The notes under the pieces: generated by a model
Database searches by the model: none
The model's input: only the letters and a program-made list of their open reading frames with translations
Told to the model about the DNA's origin: nothing
Shown: positions 22,795 to 35,127 of the stretch, piece after piece
Numbering within the stretch: the stretch's first letter is position 1
How the letters are laid out: each line of letters opens with the position of its first letter
NCBI GenBank assembly: GCA_026018925.1
Contig: JAKSZU010000020.1
Coordinates: 40,515,112 to 40,579,111 of the forward strand
Direction of reading: 5' to 3'
Length of the DNA: 64,000 nucleotides
DNA from: Tupaia tana
Lineage: Eukaryota > Chordata > Mammalia > Scandentia > Tupaiidae
Translations under genes and position numbers: made by a program

Positions 22795-23646
22795 CAAAAA
22801 TACCTTTCCTTCCCTCCTGCTCTTGCTCATAAAAAATAGATAAATACACTTATTTTTCAAGGTGTCACCAGACAGGGAAATATCTTATTATGGAAACACT
22901 ATCATAATATCTACTGTCATCTGTGCTCCCAATATGCTAATGTGGTTCTGGCTGACGTTCATGACAAGGGTGGTCTGGAGAATAAAGAGGTCTTAAAAGG
23001 TTAATTTCTTGGAAAAAAAAAAGAAATCTTTATAGGTCACTTCTATATTTATATCCGTACATTCTCTTTCATATACATAATTTAAAAGCAAAATCATGAA
23101 AACTACCTCATGCTGGGACAACATATAAATTATAGAAAGCAAAAGGAGCTCCAGGCTTCCGGCACGGCACGCATGCAACCCACGAGCTCGTCACATTGTC
23201 CCCAAAGCTGTCGGCTAGACTCTTCGGCAATGAATATCTGCTGAGGTTTCTCTCTACCTGGTTTGTAGACCGTGAAAGAAAAGGGCGTTTAGGGATCCCA
23301 CACAGATGTTTAAAAGCGAGCGCTAAAAGAGGTGGCGACGCCTTTTCTCCCGGATCGTTTTCTAGTGCCCATTGTTATCCTGAATGTAGATTGCTTTAAA
23401 ATTAAAATTTTTATTTTAAAATATGGATGATGCCCTAAGCAGCAGAATGCATAAATCATCGGCTTGCTTTAATTCCCTCAGTGAGAAAGTCATCAACGGT
23501 TTCTCAGATGCCAGGAATTACTTTTGCTATAGTGGAGGCAGAACGTGCAGAGGAAACAGTCCCTTAGGGCCGTGGAAGAGGAATGCACAATCCAGGTCCC
23601 GGGCTTCAGTCTGAACAAACACGTGGAGGTCAAGAAGGTCTTTGAG

Positions 23647-23910
23647 GGACCAGCAGTTGGTGTAATGGCTATATTGCTGGACTCCCATGTAGTCGACTGT
23701 GGCTCGAGTCCTGGACCCGGTGGCTTAAACTCGCACCGGGCACATGTACGTGTGTGTCCAAGATCCTGAGAGGAGAATGGAGGAGAAGGGACTGCGGCGT
23801 GGCCATCCCCTTCGGGGGGTGATTTCTCACTTTCTGTCTCTCTCTCTTTCTGGCGCGTGCACGCGCCCTATAGCAAAAACCTGTCCAAATAAATAAATAA
23901 ATAAATAAAT
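23647..23910 (+). mobile_element. SINE type A with (AAAT)n tail
   Basis: Perfect 15-bp TSD AAGAAGGTCTTTGAG at 23632-23646 and 23911-23925; the tail is an AAAT microsatellite. Confidence 0.95.
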
Positions 23911-24049
23911 AAGAAGGTCTTTGAGAACTTCTAACGTGAGCAACTCTTTTGAAAAAATTAATTTTTTCCTGGCTGTATCTGAGTAACTGCACCTGGCACT
24001 GCTGCCCTCGATAAAGTGAGCTAAACGTGAAAGCACCTCGTCAGTGTTA

Positions 24050-24290
24050 GGTACGGGAGAAACGCCTGAAAGTTAACATCAGAACACCTGGGCTCATGTC
24101 CCAGCTGTTTTCACTTAACTGAGTAAATTAAGGTGAGTCATTTCATCTCTCCGAGCAACACTTTCCCTCATGAATCATACGAGGATACTGCTGCTTCCCC
24201 AGATTAATATGCACAATGAAGAGATCCCAAACAGATGATGATCACAGCAGTGCCTGAAAACGGCTGAGAACTACGCAGAGACGTGGGGAG
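24050..24290 (+). repeat. MIR SINE
   Basis: ACCTGGGCTCATGTCCCAGC, then GAGTCATTTCATCTCTCCGA, then CAGCAGTGCCTGAAAA, follows MIR from its tRNA part through the core. Confidence 0.75.
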
Positions 24291-24324
24291 TGTGTCTCGA
24301 TCGTATACTATGCTCTGGGCACCG

Positions 24325-24436
24325 TGCGACTGTGTTGTGGCCACCCCCCAGGAGGGTGATTTCTTCACTTCCCTCTTTCTGTCTCCTTCTCTCTGGTGAG
24401 CACGTGTGCCCTATAGCAAAACTAAAAAAAAAAAAG
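24325..24436 (+). mobile_element. SINE type A, 5'-truncated
   Basis: Only the 3' part is present: GTGTTGTGGCCACCCCCCAG to GCCCTATAGCAAAACT plus A run. The tRNA head is absent. Confidence 0.75.
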
Positions 24437-24540
24437 GCACTCAACAGAATCTAACACCCATTCATGTAAAAGCTGGCAGACACGACAGTATGCATTTGTG
24501 AAAACCCACAGAGCTGTATGACACAGAAGGTGGGCCCCAG

Positions 24541-24775
24541 GGCTGGCCACTTAGGGAGCTGGTTGAGCAACGTGCAGGAGGGCGCCAGATTCCACCTGGC
24601 TGATCACAGCTTGAATCCCAGTTCCGGAGACTTAAAAACATGTGCCTGCCCATGACCTGGTGGGATGGAAGAAAGGAGGAAAAAGGACTGCGGCATGACC
24701 AAGCCCCCTCGAGGGCTGCTTTTCTCTTTCTCTCTCTGCAGTATGCATGTACCCTGACTTTTGGAGAGAGAGGGA
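24541..24775 (+). mobile_element. SINE type B-long, divergent
   Basis: Head GGGCTGGCCACTTAGGGAGC, B box GCTTGAATCCC, body GGAAAAAGGACTGCGGCATG. Confidence 0.75.
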
Positions 24776-24789
24776 GAAAAAGGCAGGTA

Positions 24790-25780
24790 AATACTAATAT
24801 AAACTACTGTATTTTTCTGTCATACTGCTCTACTAATTACTACTAGTAGCACTATGCTAATGAACCTGAATGAAAGGTCTGGCCCTGTGACTGAGGCTTG
24901 ATGACAGGCGTGTATCGGCTTCCAGGGAGGGTGACAGGGCAGCCAGCCAGTTTTCTTCTTGAGGAAATCCTGGGATATCAAATCTGTGTAGGTTTTGTTC
25001 TGAGATCACTCAGTACTTCTGGAGAAAGGACCTTCCCGCTCCTCCCTGGGAAGCAGGGCGAGGGGAACGCCTAGAATGTGTGTTGGAAAGGGCAGAGGGC
25101 CACTGGGGGACACTCTCCACCCTTCTGAGGACCCTCACGTCAGCCCTGCACCTCTCCTGTGGAGCTCCCGGGGCTTTGCAGTTCGTTTTTTCTTTAATAC
25201 AGTAATGGCTTCCCAGGTGTGTAGAGAAGGCAATCATCTGGGAGGGCAGGAAAAGGCCCTGGGGCGTCTCATCACTTAACCCACAAATTCACGCCGCATC
25301 TCACGGTCTAAGTTCTCAGATCTCATGCACTGGACAGAGAATCAGCTAGTTTCTCATCAGTGTTACTAATGGAAACACTTCAGGTCGACTTTCCTCCACT
25401 TTGATAACTCTGTTCCTATTTCTCTTTAAAAAATACGCATTTTTGAAATCTCTAATATGTTGAGGTATCCTTTCTAACCATATATCATGTTATGCCTCTA
25501 CCACCTTTTTAATGGGGCACTGAGAAAGGGGGGGGATTATGTATATAGGTTTAATATGACTCCATCTTTAACTTTCAAAACAAAACAGCTTTATGAAGGT
25601 CTGACTGACAATTTGTTAAGTTTTGACAGATGAATATTCATGAAACAATGACCATAATCAAGATAATAAATGTATGTATTACTTCCCCAAATATCATATC
25701 CTACAGCAGTAACCACTCCTCACTCCTACCCTGAACCTCCATTGACATAGATACCTTAAGTACTTATGACATGAACAGTT
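24790..25780. other. Unassigned VPS8 intron sequence
   Basis: No clear repeat before the antisense LINE-1; an open frame on both strands near 25010-25279 has no domain. Confidence 0.45.
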
Positions 25781-26639
25781 ATTCATTGTTCCAGACCCAC
25801 TGTTGAAGACTACACTGCATCACCTTGGCATATCTGTTTATTGATCCACTTGTCTATCAAGATGTTAATACATATTGTCTTGATAACTATAGCCTTATAA
25901 TTAGTGTTTCCATCGGGTAATATTAGTCCTTTCCTCTTCGTAGTTCTTTTTTACTATCAGCTTGTTACTTTCTACATATTTGCCTGCTGAGATTCTGAGT
26001 GGGATTATGCTGAATCTATACATTAATGTGGGAAGACCTGATATCCTACCAATGTTGAGTCTTCCAAATCATGAACGAGGTATACTTCTCCATTTATGTA
26101 GGTTTTCTTTCACTTCTGTCAGCAATGTTTTGTAATGTTCAGTGTAAAAGTCGTCTACGTCTTTTGTGAAACTTACCTGTATTTCATTTTTATTCCATTT
26201 CTAAAAATCTCAATGTTTAATTTTTGTGACTACTACAAAAAAATAAAATTAATTTTTGTATATCAATTTTGTATCCTGCAACCCTGCTGAGCTCACTGAT
26301 TAGTTACAACAGGTTTTCAACGATCAGGCTGTGTCCTTTCTTTCGAGGTGTACGCCTTTGTTCTGCTGTTGCCTTGCTGCACTGGCTACCACTCCAGTAC
26401 AATGGGAATGGCGGTGTTGAGAACAGATCTCCTCCTCCCCTTCCTGAAAGCACTCTGTCTTTTACCATTAAGGACGGTTAGCTCTGGGGATTTTGTAGAC
26501 TTCCCCAGGTTGAGGAAGTTCCCTTTTCGTGCGTATTTGCTGAGAGCATTTTAGTATACATAGATAACTAAATTTTATCAAGTGCTTTTTTTTTTTATGT
26601 CTATTAAATTAGTTATATGGTTCCCCTTCCTTTTCTCCT

Positions 26640-26890
26640 CTCTGCTCTTTTCTTATTGCCCAAGGGGCAGGAAAGCGTGGAAGAAAGGAAGGAAGGAAGT
26701 TGAAAGCAACCCCAAATGGGGAGTAGTCACGCTGCGATCCCTTCTCCGTTTCTCGATCCTTTTGGGATTTGGGGCATGAATGCACATGCACCTGGCATGT
26801 TTTTCCAAGCTGCTGACGCTGGGATTTTTATCATAGTTGGCCACATGGAATCTAGCTCCCTTAACCTCTGGGCTTCAGGCTGGCCTGGTA
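26640..26890 (-). mobile_element. SINE type B-long in LINE-1
   Basis: On plus: tail side CCCAAGGGGCAGGAAAGCG, body CGATCCCTTCTCCGTTTCTC, head side CTTCAGGCTGGCCTGG. Confidence 0.75.
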
Positions 26891-26942
26891 TGGTTCTTTT
26901 TTTTTTTTTTTTTTTAAACATTGGTAATATGTGTAGTGAATT

Positions 26943-27016
26943 ATTAGGTTGTCAGGAAAGTTATGACATACTTTTCTATGCAAAAATGTGTCATGACTTT
27001 TTTTACTACCCAATAT
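26943..27016. mobile_element. Palindromic MITE, mariner-like (family 1)
   Basis: TTAGGTTGTCAGGAAAGTTA at the left versus the complement of TGACTTTTTTTACTACCCAA at the right; core GCAAAAATGTGTCATGAC. Inserted in antisense LINE-1, TA flanks. Confidence 0.75.
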
Positions 27017-27122
27017 ATTGACCTTGTATTCCTAGGATAAACTATGCTTTCATATGATGTTTTATTCTCTTTATTTAACATGGATGCAACTTGCTAACAT
27101 TTTGTTAAAAATTTTAAACACT

Positions 27123-27344
27123 GGGGTCAGGAGGTGGGGTAGTGGTTAAGATTCTGGACTCCCACATGGCCAACCGTGGTTTGAGTCCTGGACCCAGAGG
27201 CTTGAAACTCACTGGGCACATGTGCCTGTGTGTCCAAAATCCCAGGAGGGTCATGGAAGGGAAGGGACTGTGGTGTAACCATCCCCCTTGGGCTGGGGGT
27301 GACTTCTCACTTTCTGTCTCTGGCGAGCACACGTGCCCTATGAC

Positions 27345-27376
<32 letters not shown>

Positions 27377-27385
27377 TAAAAAATA
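27123..27385 (+). mobile_element. SINE type B-long in LINE-1
   Basis: Head GGGGTCAGGAGGTGGGGTAG, long A run at 27344-27370; TSD AATTTTAAACA before and after. Confidence 0.9.
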
Positions 27386-28280
27386 CTAATAATTTTAAAC
27401 ATTTTGGTATCTATAATCATTAGGGATATGGGCTTGTAGTTCTCCTTTCCTATTAAGTCTTTTTATGGTTTTGGTATCAGAGTAGTGCTGACCTCATACC
27501 ATGAGCTGGAGAGTGTTCACTTCACTTTCTGGAGGTGTCTGTGTAAAACTGGTACATTCCCCATTAAATGTTAGTAGAGTAAATCACTGAAGCCATCTGG
27601 GCTTGGGGTTTTCTTTGTGGAAAGGTTTTTAACCGCACGCTCAGTTTCATGAACAGGCATAGGGATATTCAGTTTATTGACATTTCTTCTTAAGTAAGAT
27701 ATGGTAGTTTATGTCTTTCAAAAAAACTGTCCATTTCATCTAAGTTATCAAATTTACTAGCATATAGTTGTTTTCTTTTTCATAAGGTAGAAACTGAGGC
27801 CTTTTTTCTTTCTAACATAAAAGTTTAGGGCTGTAAATTTCTTCCTAAGTACTATTTTAGTGGAATAAACTTCGATACGTTATTTTTTCCATTTCCTTTC
27901 AGCTCAAAATACTTTTTAAATTTCCTTTTTAATTTCTTCTTTGATCCATGGATTACTTACAAGTGTGTTAGCTTCCAAATATTTGGGGGATTTTTATCTT
28001 TATCTGTTATCTTTCTGTTATTGATTTCTAATTTAATTGCACTGTGGTCAGAAAACATTTCTTTTCACTTGAATTCTTTTAGATTTACTGCTATTTCTTT
28101 TAGCAATAAAAGCCCAGGATATGGTCAACGCTGGGAAACGCTCCACGTGTATTCTGCTGTTGCAGCTAATGTACATTTCAATTACGTAGCGGGGCTGAGA
28201 GTGCTAGCAGAAACCTGCTGGTATCCCTTGTTTTGTTGCTTCGGGTTTAATGTGCCTGTTTTTCCCCCTATTTTTAAGCT

Positions 28281-28830
28281 TTGATGTTTGTCATTGGTTC
28301 TGGGCAATTATGCTGAGCTCTGTAATAATTTTCTTTGTGTTTCTCAAGTTTGGTTTTATTGATCTGTATGCTAGAAGTTCTCAACAAACTTGGAAAAATA
28401 GCCACTATTTATTCAAAACATTTTTTTCTGCTCTAACTCCCTTTTCAAGACCCCAAGCACATACGTATTGGGCTGTTTGAAACTGTCCCATAGTGCATAG
28501 AAACTGTTCATTTATTTGGACTCATTTTTCTTTATATGTATGATTTTGGATATTGTGTTGCTACCTTCAAGCTCACTAATATTTCCTTCTGTTTGATAAC
28601 CCTGTATGCTAATTCTAATATTTCTATCATATCCTAGGTTCATCTTCCAACTTCTCTGCATACCTGGTAAATTTTAATTGAAAATTATACACTGTAAATT
28701 TTGTACTGTTGAAAATCCTGGGTCATTTTGTATTCCTAAAAGTCTTTTTAAGCTTGGATCTGGAATCCAGTTAAATTACGTGCAAATGGTTTGATCCTTT
28801 CAGGTCTTGTTTTCAGGCTTTGTAAGGCAG
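28281..28830 (-). repeat. Antisense LINE-1/HAL1-like sequence
   Basis: Continues the antisense LINE; similar in kind to 5560-5830 and 7566-8690. The assignment is from general resemblance. Confidence 0.5.
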
Positions 28831-29935
28831 CACTGGAGCCACGCTTGTCGAGGGCTGTTTACCACTGCTGGGTACAACTGTGTCCTGAGTGTCTTGTGAG
28901 TTAACGTGCTCTCCAGGCTGGCTGGCGGGAAAGACGCCACTCTCGGCCCTGTGTGTCAGTGCCTTCCCTCGGATCCCTTCAGGTGACTCCCTTCCGGCCC
29001 GAGCAGTTTCATTACACACACACTCGACACTGGAGGAGGGCCTCCTTCCCATCTCCACACTTCTCTCCTCACAGCTCTCTCCTGTCACCTGCCCTGCAAG
29101 CTCTCATCACCCAGATACTTCCTGACTGTCAGCTCCAACTCCTCAAGTCAACGAGGATGCCGAAACTGCTCGGGATCTGCCTTCCTACACGCTGGCCTAG
29201 AAACTTGAGACGTTCAGCTGGGACAGACACAGTGTACACTTCAGTTCCTGGTTCTCAGGAGCTGCTGGCCTTTACTGCATGGCAGCCACTGTTTTGGAAA
29301 CCACTACTCCGTATGTTCCGTCTAGTGTTGGGCTGTTCCAAGGAGGAGGGTAAATCCAATCTCTGTCACTCCATGGTGGCCAGGAGACTTCCTCTCCACC
29401 TTTGATTTTTATTCATGTTAGGAGTTCTTACTGAGCACCTATGACACGAGAGTTGCTGCTGGCCTCCGTGACGGTGATGAAGCACGAGGCAGAGTGAATC
29501 TGTCTCTCAAGGTCCTTACGTGCTAGGAAATCAAAACAGGGAGACGGCCGTCTGTCAGCCCTCCTGGAATTCTGTCTGGCCTGCTTTCCTTGCCGACGTG
29601 TTTCCTCGCGCAGTTCACTTAGTCCGAGAGTCTAACCACCACGACCGTGATGGCCCTCCCGTATGCTGCCGCTTTTCACTTCTTCGTCTAAACCACTCTT
29701 CTCACTGCTCGCTGTCGGCCACAGGGACCTGGAGCTGGAGGGGTAACGAGTTTTTCAGTGTCTTCCGGATGCTAACCTGCCCAAGTCCTGCAGTTCTATT
29801 GTCTAAGTCATTTCCAAATCCATCTTCTTCTCTCCGTTCTGTGTCACCTGATAAACCTGGAGTACCTACTACATTCTAGGTATCTCTGTACATTTAGTCT
29901 TGATTGCTTACAATTTATCCTGTATAATGCAGCTT
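28831..29935. other. Unassigned, GC-richer intron sequence
   Basis: Open frames up to 150 codons (28953-29405, plus) show no domain, no splice borders and no recognised family. A short MIR/L2-like piece (GTTCTTACTGAGCACCTATG) is at about 29420-29520. Confidence 0.4.
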
Positions 29936-30345
29936 GAGTGAGCATTCCAGAGAAAAGCCTTATTCCATCAGTCCTCTGCTTAAAATCTTGATGACTACTA
30001 ATTTTAGAATAAAATCCAAAGTCCCTACCATGGTTTACACAGTAATTAAGGACACAGATCCTGCCTGGCCCTCCAAGTTCAGCTCTGGGCTTCTCTTCTA
30101 GTCTCATCCCAGCACATTTAAACACTTATAACTCCCCAAGGTATCATGTCTTTGCCTCAAAAATTTTGTGTATATAGTTCTCTCTGCTTAGAATAATTCT
30201 ATTTCCTTTCTTTCTTGGATTTCTTTAACTTCTTTAAGATTCAGCTCAGATATCTCCTCCAGGAAATCTTTCCAAATTTTCTAGTCTGTTTCAGATACAT
30301 ACTTTTATTGGTACTCCTTTGGCTAAGTATATTCAAAAATCCAAC
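29936..30345 (+). repeat. L2 LINE fragment
   Basis: TTTTAGAATAAAATCCAAAG, then ATTCAGCTCAGATATCTCCT and CCAGGAAATCTTTCC, follow the L2 3' region. Confidence 0.8.
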
Positions 30346-31069
30346 TTGAGCTAACTTTATTTTTTTAAAAAAAGATGATTATTATAAAGGGACTGGGGTA
30401 GTTCAAGGATCCAAGCAAAAAACGCAGGTAAGCCTTAAGAATTGTAATAAGGGACTCAAATGCCTTCAGGACCTTCTCCCCATTGCTTCCTCTTGTGGTT
30501 TGGGTGTCGTGAATCCTCTTCATGCATCTTACCCATTCTCCTCTGTGTGCATCTGCTTCATTTTTCGTTTTTCTCTCTGTAGTTGAATCCTTTTTCATTA
30601 TTCCAGTCCATATAATGGAAAACTAGTCACTGTCAGCTCTTAACATTTTTATCTTCCATAATCCAGAGGCCTGAAGAGACACTTCAATATCCTTCTCAAG
30701 TTTGGTTCTGAAATTTTCTGGGAAGGACACTGACAGGTCCTGTTAGGCCAGTTGCTAGGCTAAGTCAGTCAGCTGGAGCCAGGAGGCAGGGTCACGCTGT
30801 CACGTGGCTGCTCTTGCTGCGTGATGCAGACTGAGTACAGGGCTGTCGACGTGGCAGTTACCCTAGATGGCGCAGGTAACCCTACAAGCGGCCACACTGC
30901 TTGCATAGAGCCCAGTGAGTTGTATCGGAGCGTTTCCTGTCTCTCTTATGGAGCAAGAACTGTGATTTTGATCTACATGGATAATGACCAAATGGAGTAA
31001 CATATAATTAATTAATACACTAGTGAATAATTAACTCCTCAAAAGACTGGAACAAATGATAAAAGCTTC
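30346..31069. other. Unassigned VPS8 intron sequence
   Basis: No family recognised by eye; the minus open frame at 30365-30598 has no known domain. Confidence 0.4.
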
Positions 31070-31265
31070 TGTGACATAGTGGAAGAGAACATGAATCAGA
31101 AGGAGGGAACTGCTGGCAGTCCAGGTTCTGACACTAACAGCAGGGAGGCTCCTAATTTCTCTATACTTCAGTTTCCTCCTTTGTCAGCAGAAATTTTTAT
31201 AGGAGCCTTACCTACTTTAAGAGATTGTTATTAACTTCAAATGTGATAATAGCTGTTAAAGCTCC
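31070..31265 (+). repeat. MIR SINE
   Basis: CAGGTTCTGACACTAACAGC, then CTTCAGTTTCCTCCTTTGTC, then ATAGGAGCCTTACCTACTTT: MIR order, sense. Confidence 0.8.
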
Positions 31266-32665
31266 TTCAAAAAATAAAAATCTTTGTACAAATACAAAGT
31301 AGTTATTACAGTAATCATGAACACACAAATATGGAATTTAAAAAACAGCATACCCTCCTGGCTAGTGGGAGTTAAGTAAGAACTACTGAAAGTAGAAAAT
31401 GCTAAGAAAACAATTACAGCGAATGCTGGTATAACCCCAAGTAAAGTGAAGATTTCAAATACAAGAGCCTTCATAGATGTAAGTGTTGAAATACAAAAAA
31501 TTTAAAAATCATATGCTTTTGCCAAGGGAAAGCTGGTTTTTATGATTTATATATTATAATGTGTGGCTAAAGCACAACATAGGCAAAACATATATACTAA
31601 GAGAGAACCCACTTTTGACTGTAGGATTCAATTTCTTCTTAGTAAAGCAACACTGGGTAAAGTGTTCCTGCCTTATGGATCTATTTCTTTATATACATGA
31701 TTAAAAACCTTACGATTAATGTATTTTAAAGTGGATATGATAAGTAGCCCATATCAACAAATTATTCAACACACGATAGTTGCTAGAGATCAAATGAGAT
31801 AATATATGTAAAAACACATTTGAAATGCCACCATACTGTGATGACAGAGGCTCCTGGATACACAGTTTTATCAGTAAAAGCCCAGACGCTTCCTACCAGA
31901 TAGGAAACAGAACTAGGGGAGTCTTAGAGAGAGCTAATAGGGACACTCTTGATTGGATACGAATGATTTCAAAATTATAACGATCAATTGCACCACATTA
32001 TTGTTTTTATTCTTTTTTTTTATTCTCTTTTTTTGGTTTATCTCTACAGTGCATAAAGTAAAGGAAGACAAAATGGATTCTAAATATAACTCCTGCTGTT
32101 TCTCCAAGAGTGCTCACAGGATTTAAAACAAAATACTGAATCACATTTTTAGTGTTGTCTTTTTTGATAAGTGGAGAGGACCAGGACTTTTTTTTTTCTT
32201 GAAGAAAATAGGATAAAATAATATTTTCCATAATGACTTTGGACACAAAACCAGCTGGAATTCAGAGCTGGGGATGAGTCTTGGACATAAAACAAGTTTT
32301 AGGATGAGTTATAAAATCTAAGTAACAATGACTAAGAAATTCCTACATTACTTTTTACCTTTTTTTTTTTAAACCTAAGAAGTATAATCAGTTTGAAATA
32401 AATGATAATCCTCCCCCAGTTGGCACACCGATAGGAAGTGTGTGAGTGTGAACCTCGAGTTAACAGTTCACATCTGAAAGCTCACACCCTGACTGAAGTC
32501 GCAAACTTATGTCACGCAAACTCACATGAAGTGACAAAAAAGACTCAAGGATTAACTTAGATACTTGGCTAATGCTTAAGATCAGTGATGTTATGCTTAA
32601 GACCCGCTTACACCTTAGCCCAATATGCTGGTTTTATACGTAACAAAAATGTCATTTTAACTCAC
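31266..32665. other. Unassigned VPS8 intron sequence
   Basis: AT-rich, no SINE of types A, B or D for 1.4 kb beside the exon at 32666; no family recognised. Confidence 0.45.
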
Positions 32666-32748
32666 CTGTAAGATTCTTTGCAAGATTGATGGGAGGGCAA
32701 TGAATGCCGCCATGCTGTTTAGAACTTGCATGGTCAAAGATTTCAGAG
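32666..32748 (-). CDS. VPS8: VPS8 exon (window exon 6)
   Basis: 83 nt: two bases completing an Ala codon, then 27 codons, LKSLTMQVLNSMAAFIALPS then ILQRILQ. The acceptor is TTGTCGTAACAG and the donor GTGAGT. It is a strongly helical, hydrophobic segment of the solenoid before the RING domain. It ends in phase 0 and is followed by the largest intron in the window (about 12 kb, to 20615). Confidence 0.95.
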
Positions 32749-32875
32749 CTGTTACGACAAAATATTAACATTAAAGTTAATTTAAAATAAGCGTTCTGGT
32801 TTTTTTTTTTTTTTTTGTCCTGTAAAGTAGGGAGAAACAGTGGATTTATAGAGACCTTTACAAACTTAGTTAATC

Positions 32876-33300
32876 AGGGCCTGCCCATGGGTTAGAGGTT
32901 AAGGGAGCCAGACCCCCCCCAGCCCAACTGTGCAGTTTGAATCCCAGAACTGGCAACTTGAAAAACACACTGGCGTTCCCCAACTCCCAACAGGATGGCA
33001 AGATGAAGAGGACACTGTGGTGTGACCACATCCCACTGGGGAGAGCTTTCTCCATCTTCTTCCTTCTAATTTTATTTTTTAAAGAGTTATTTTAAATTAA
33101 TTAATTAATTTTAATTTGACCAGTAAGAGAGAGCAAGAGAGACAGAAAGTGAGAAAGCAAGCCACCAGGTCCAGGACTCGAACCATGGGTTGGCCACGCG
33201 GGGGCCCAGTGCCCTTAACCACCAGGCCACCTGCCAGCCCCTTTCTTTTCTATTTACTGAGCACATGCACTCTCTGGCAATTTAAAAAAGAAAGAAAAGG
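32876..33300 (+). mobile_element. SINE type B-long split by a B-short SINE
   Basis: Head and body GGGCCTGCCCATGGGTTAGA to CCATCTTCTTCC (to about 33075), then after the insert the tail GAGCACATGCACTCTCTGGC near 33260-33285. Confidence 0.75.
33083..33242 (-). mobile_element. SINE type B-short nested in B-long
   Basis: On plus: TTGACCAGTAAGAGAGAGCA through GCCACCAGGTCCAGGACTCG to CCACCTGCCAGCCCC. Confidence 0.85.
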
Positions 33301-33574
33301 AAGGAAGACAAAGGTAGCTAACCAAGGCAAGTTTGATATTTACAATTAACGGTTGATGAGCTGCAAAGACTACTGTTATGAAAGATAAATTATACACACA
33401 GTACAACAGGAAAACTTAACCCTGAAACACCACTAATTATATCAGATCTACCACAAATACAGTTTCATTAAAAAAAAATGACATTGAGCAAAAATACCAT
33501 AACCACGTTTTTTACAGACAGTAACCGGGGTGATGACACAGCTGGCTCTGGCACTTCGGTTCCGAGGCGCTCAC

Positions 33575-33656
33575 CTTCTGAGGGGAGATGAGGTGCGGAT
33601 GAAATGGACAGCTTCTGCGGGGCCATCATCGCCTCCAGTAGTGGAAACCAGAGCGC
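33575..33656 (-). CDS. VPS8: VPS8 exon (window exon 5)
   Basis: 82 nt: 27 codons plus one base, ALWFPLLEAMMAPQKLSISS then APHLPSE. The acceptor follows GGTTCCCTGTGACATAG; the donor is GTGAGC. ALWFPLLEAMMAPQKL is a VPS8 signature stretch in the C-terminal solenoid. A B-long SINE lies only about 50 bp upstream of the acceptor (33705-33982, same orientation as the gene), so the branch-point region is squeezed between the SINE's A-rich tail and the exon. The next exon is only 0.8 kb away. Confidence 0.94.
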
Positions 33657-33704
33657 CTATGTCACAGGGAACCAAAGAAGACCAAAGAGCTCTGTTACTA
33701 TTTT

Positions 33705-33982
33705 CTTTTTTAATTTTGCAAGAGGGCACATGTACTCAACGAAAAGAGACAGAGAGAGAGCAAGTGAGCGAGAGAGAGCAAGAGAGAAGAGACGGAGGGA
33801 GAAAGCACCCCCCTGGGAGATGGTCACGCTGCCATCCCTTCTCCTCCACCCTGCTCTCAGGTTCAGGGCTCCCACGCACATGTGCCCATTATCGTCTGTA
33901 AAGCTGCCGGGTCCAGGACTCACAGTGTGCAGCTGGCCACGTGGGACCTAGGTGCCTTAACCACCATGGCATCGGCTAGCCG
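33705..33982 (-). mobile_element. SINE type B-long, adjacent to a VPS8 acceptor
   Basis: On plus: tail side GGGCACATGTACTCAACG, body CATCCCTTCTCCTCCACCCT, head side ATGGCATCGGCTAGCC. In VPS8 sense orientation, about 50 bp upstream of the exon at 33575-33656. Confidence 0.85.
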
Positions 33983-34585
33983 ACCGTTACTTTTAGGAAT
34001 AACAGATATCGGCACCATGTTTTACAGGTCGAAATGTACTTCACCCATACATCTGTGGGTAAATATTAGGGAAAGGAAAGAGGGAATATTTGGACAGAGA
34101 AAAGAAAGAGAAAAGAAAACTGAAAGCAAAGATCACGGTTAGAACAGTTATCTTTAGCATGCAGCCTTGGAAACCCAGGGAGGCTGAAGTTAAATAAAGT
34201 GAGGCCTTAGAACAGCAGTCTTCTGTGTCTCAGGGGAGGGCAAGTTCAAAGAAGTCGGGGAGAAGCTTCCTGCTAAGTTCTTCCCTACCCTGGTATAAAT
34301 GTATCTCTGACAAAGCCTAAACCCCACGTGCTAACGAAAAGAATAAACAACCCTCGTAGATACCCACCTTCCTACCCCGCAATTCTTTTCTGGCTATGTC
34401 AAGCAAGGTAAATGAATCAAAGGTTACCCATTGTATTTTCTTACAGCAAGCATTATTTTATATTTCCTAAGTCATCAAAAGCTGGGAGATAGAAATGAAC
34501 ATGATCTCAATTAAACATTACCAAGCACATCAAGAAATAAACAGATATATCATTTATTTATTCCTATTATGTCTGGCACTGCATT
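33983..34585. other. Unassigned VPS8 intron sequence
   Basis: No recognised repeat or exon-like segment. Confidence 0.45.
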
Positions 34586-34765
34586 AAATGCTTGATGTAT
34601 ATCTTTCATTTCAATCTCATAATAACCTTATACAAAAGGTATTATCTTCACTTGAGAAAAGAAATTGAGGTTTAGAGAAGTTTAGTAACTTGTCAAAGAT
34701 CACACTACCAGTAAATTAGTTGTCTGCCTCCAAATTCTGTGTTCTCCCTACACATTAAGAAAAAT
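34586..34765 (-). repeat. MIR SINE
   Basis: AAATTGAGGTTTAGAGAAGT, then AGTAACTTGTCAAAGATCAC, then ACACTACCAGTAAATTAG: antisense MIR core. Confidence 0.85.
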
Positions 34766-35127
34766 GTTACTAAAAAATAATAAAGCTAATACAGCTAATA
34801 TTTCAAATAGATTTTCCTGTTGGATAGTGATTTATAAATGCCCTAAGTCAGTTATTTTGGGAGGAACCAAGATAACTCACGCAAACACTCAGGAGACGTG
34901 AAGAGGTCCGTACTGACGGAGCAGGACAAAGTGGTTATTTACAGAAGAGGGTGTATCGCCCCTCAGGAGACATGGGGCTGTTCCCGGCAAAGGTGATGAG
35001 CTAAGGGGCCTGAGACCTACCTACTGCGTGACCTCGCACTGAAGAGGTCTACTAGGGAGCCTTTATTCCCTCCCACTGGAGGGCAAGGCCAGCATTTTAT
35101 GCTGCCAACTTTTTATTTATCTAAGTT

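Larger units (their letters stand above)
25781..28280 (-). pseudogene. LINE-1 ORF2 remnant (antisense)
   Basis: On plus it runs in the order expected for antisense ORF2: GATAACTATAGCCTTATAAT, TTTTGTATCCTGCAACCCTG, ATTGACCTTGTATTCCTAGG, ATGGTTTTGGTATCAGAGTA, GAAGCCATCTGGGCTTGGGG and CACTGTGGTCAGAAAACATT. Many disabling changes. Interrupted by SINEs at 26640 and 27123 and a MITE at 26943. Confidence 0.88.

Noticed and set aside
28953..29405. 150-codon plus open frame in a GC-richer part.
   Set aside because: No known motif, no splice borders, and the overlapping minus frame is also open, as expected from base composition.
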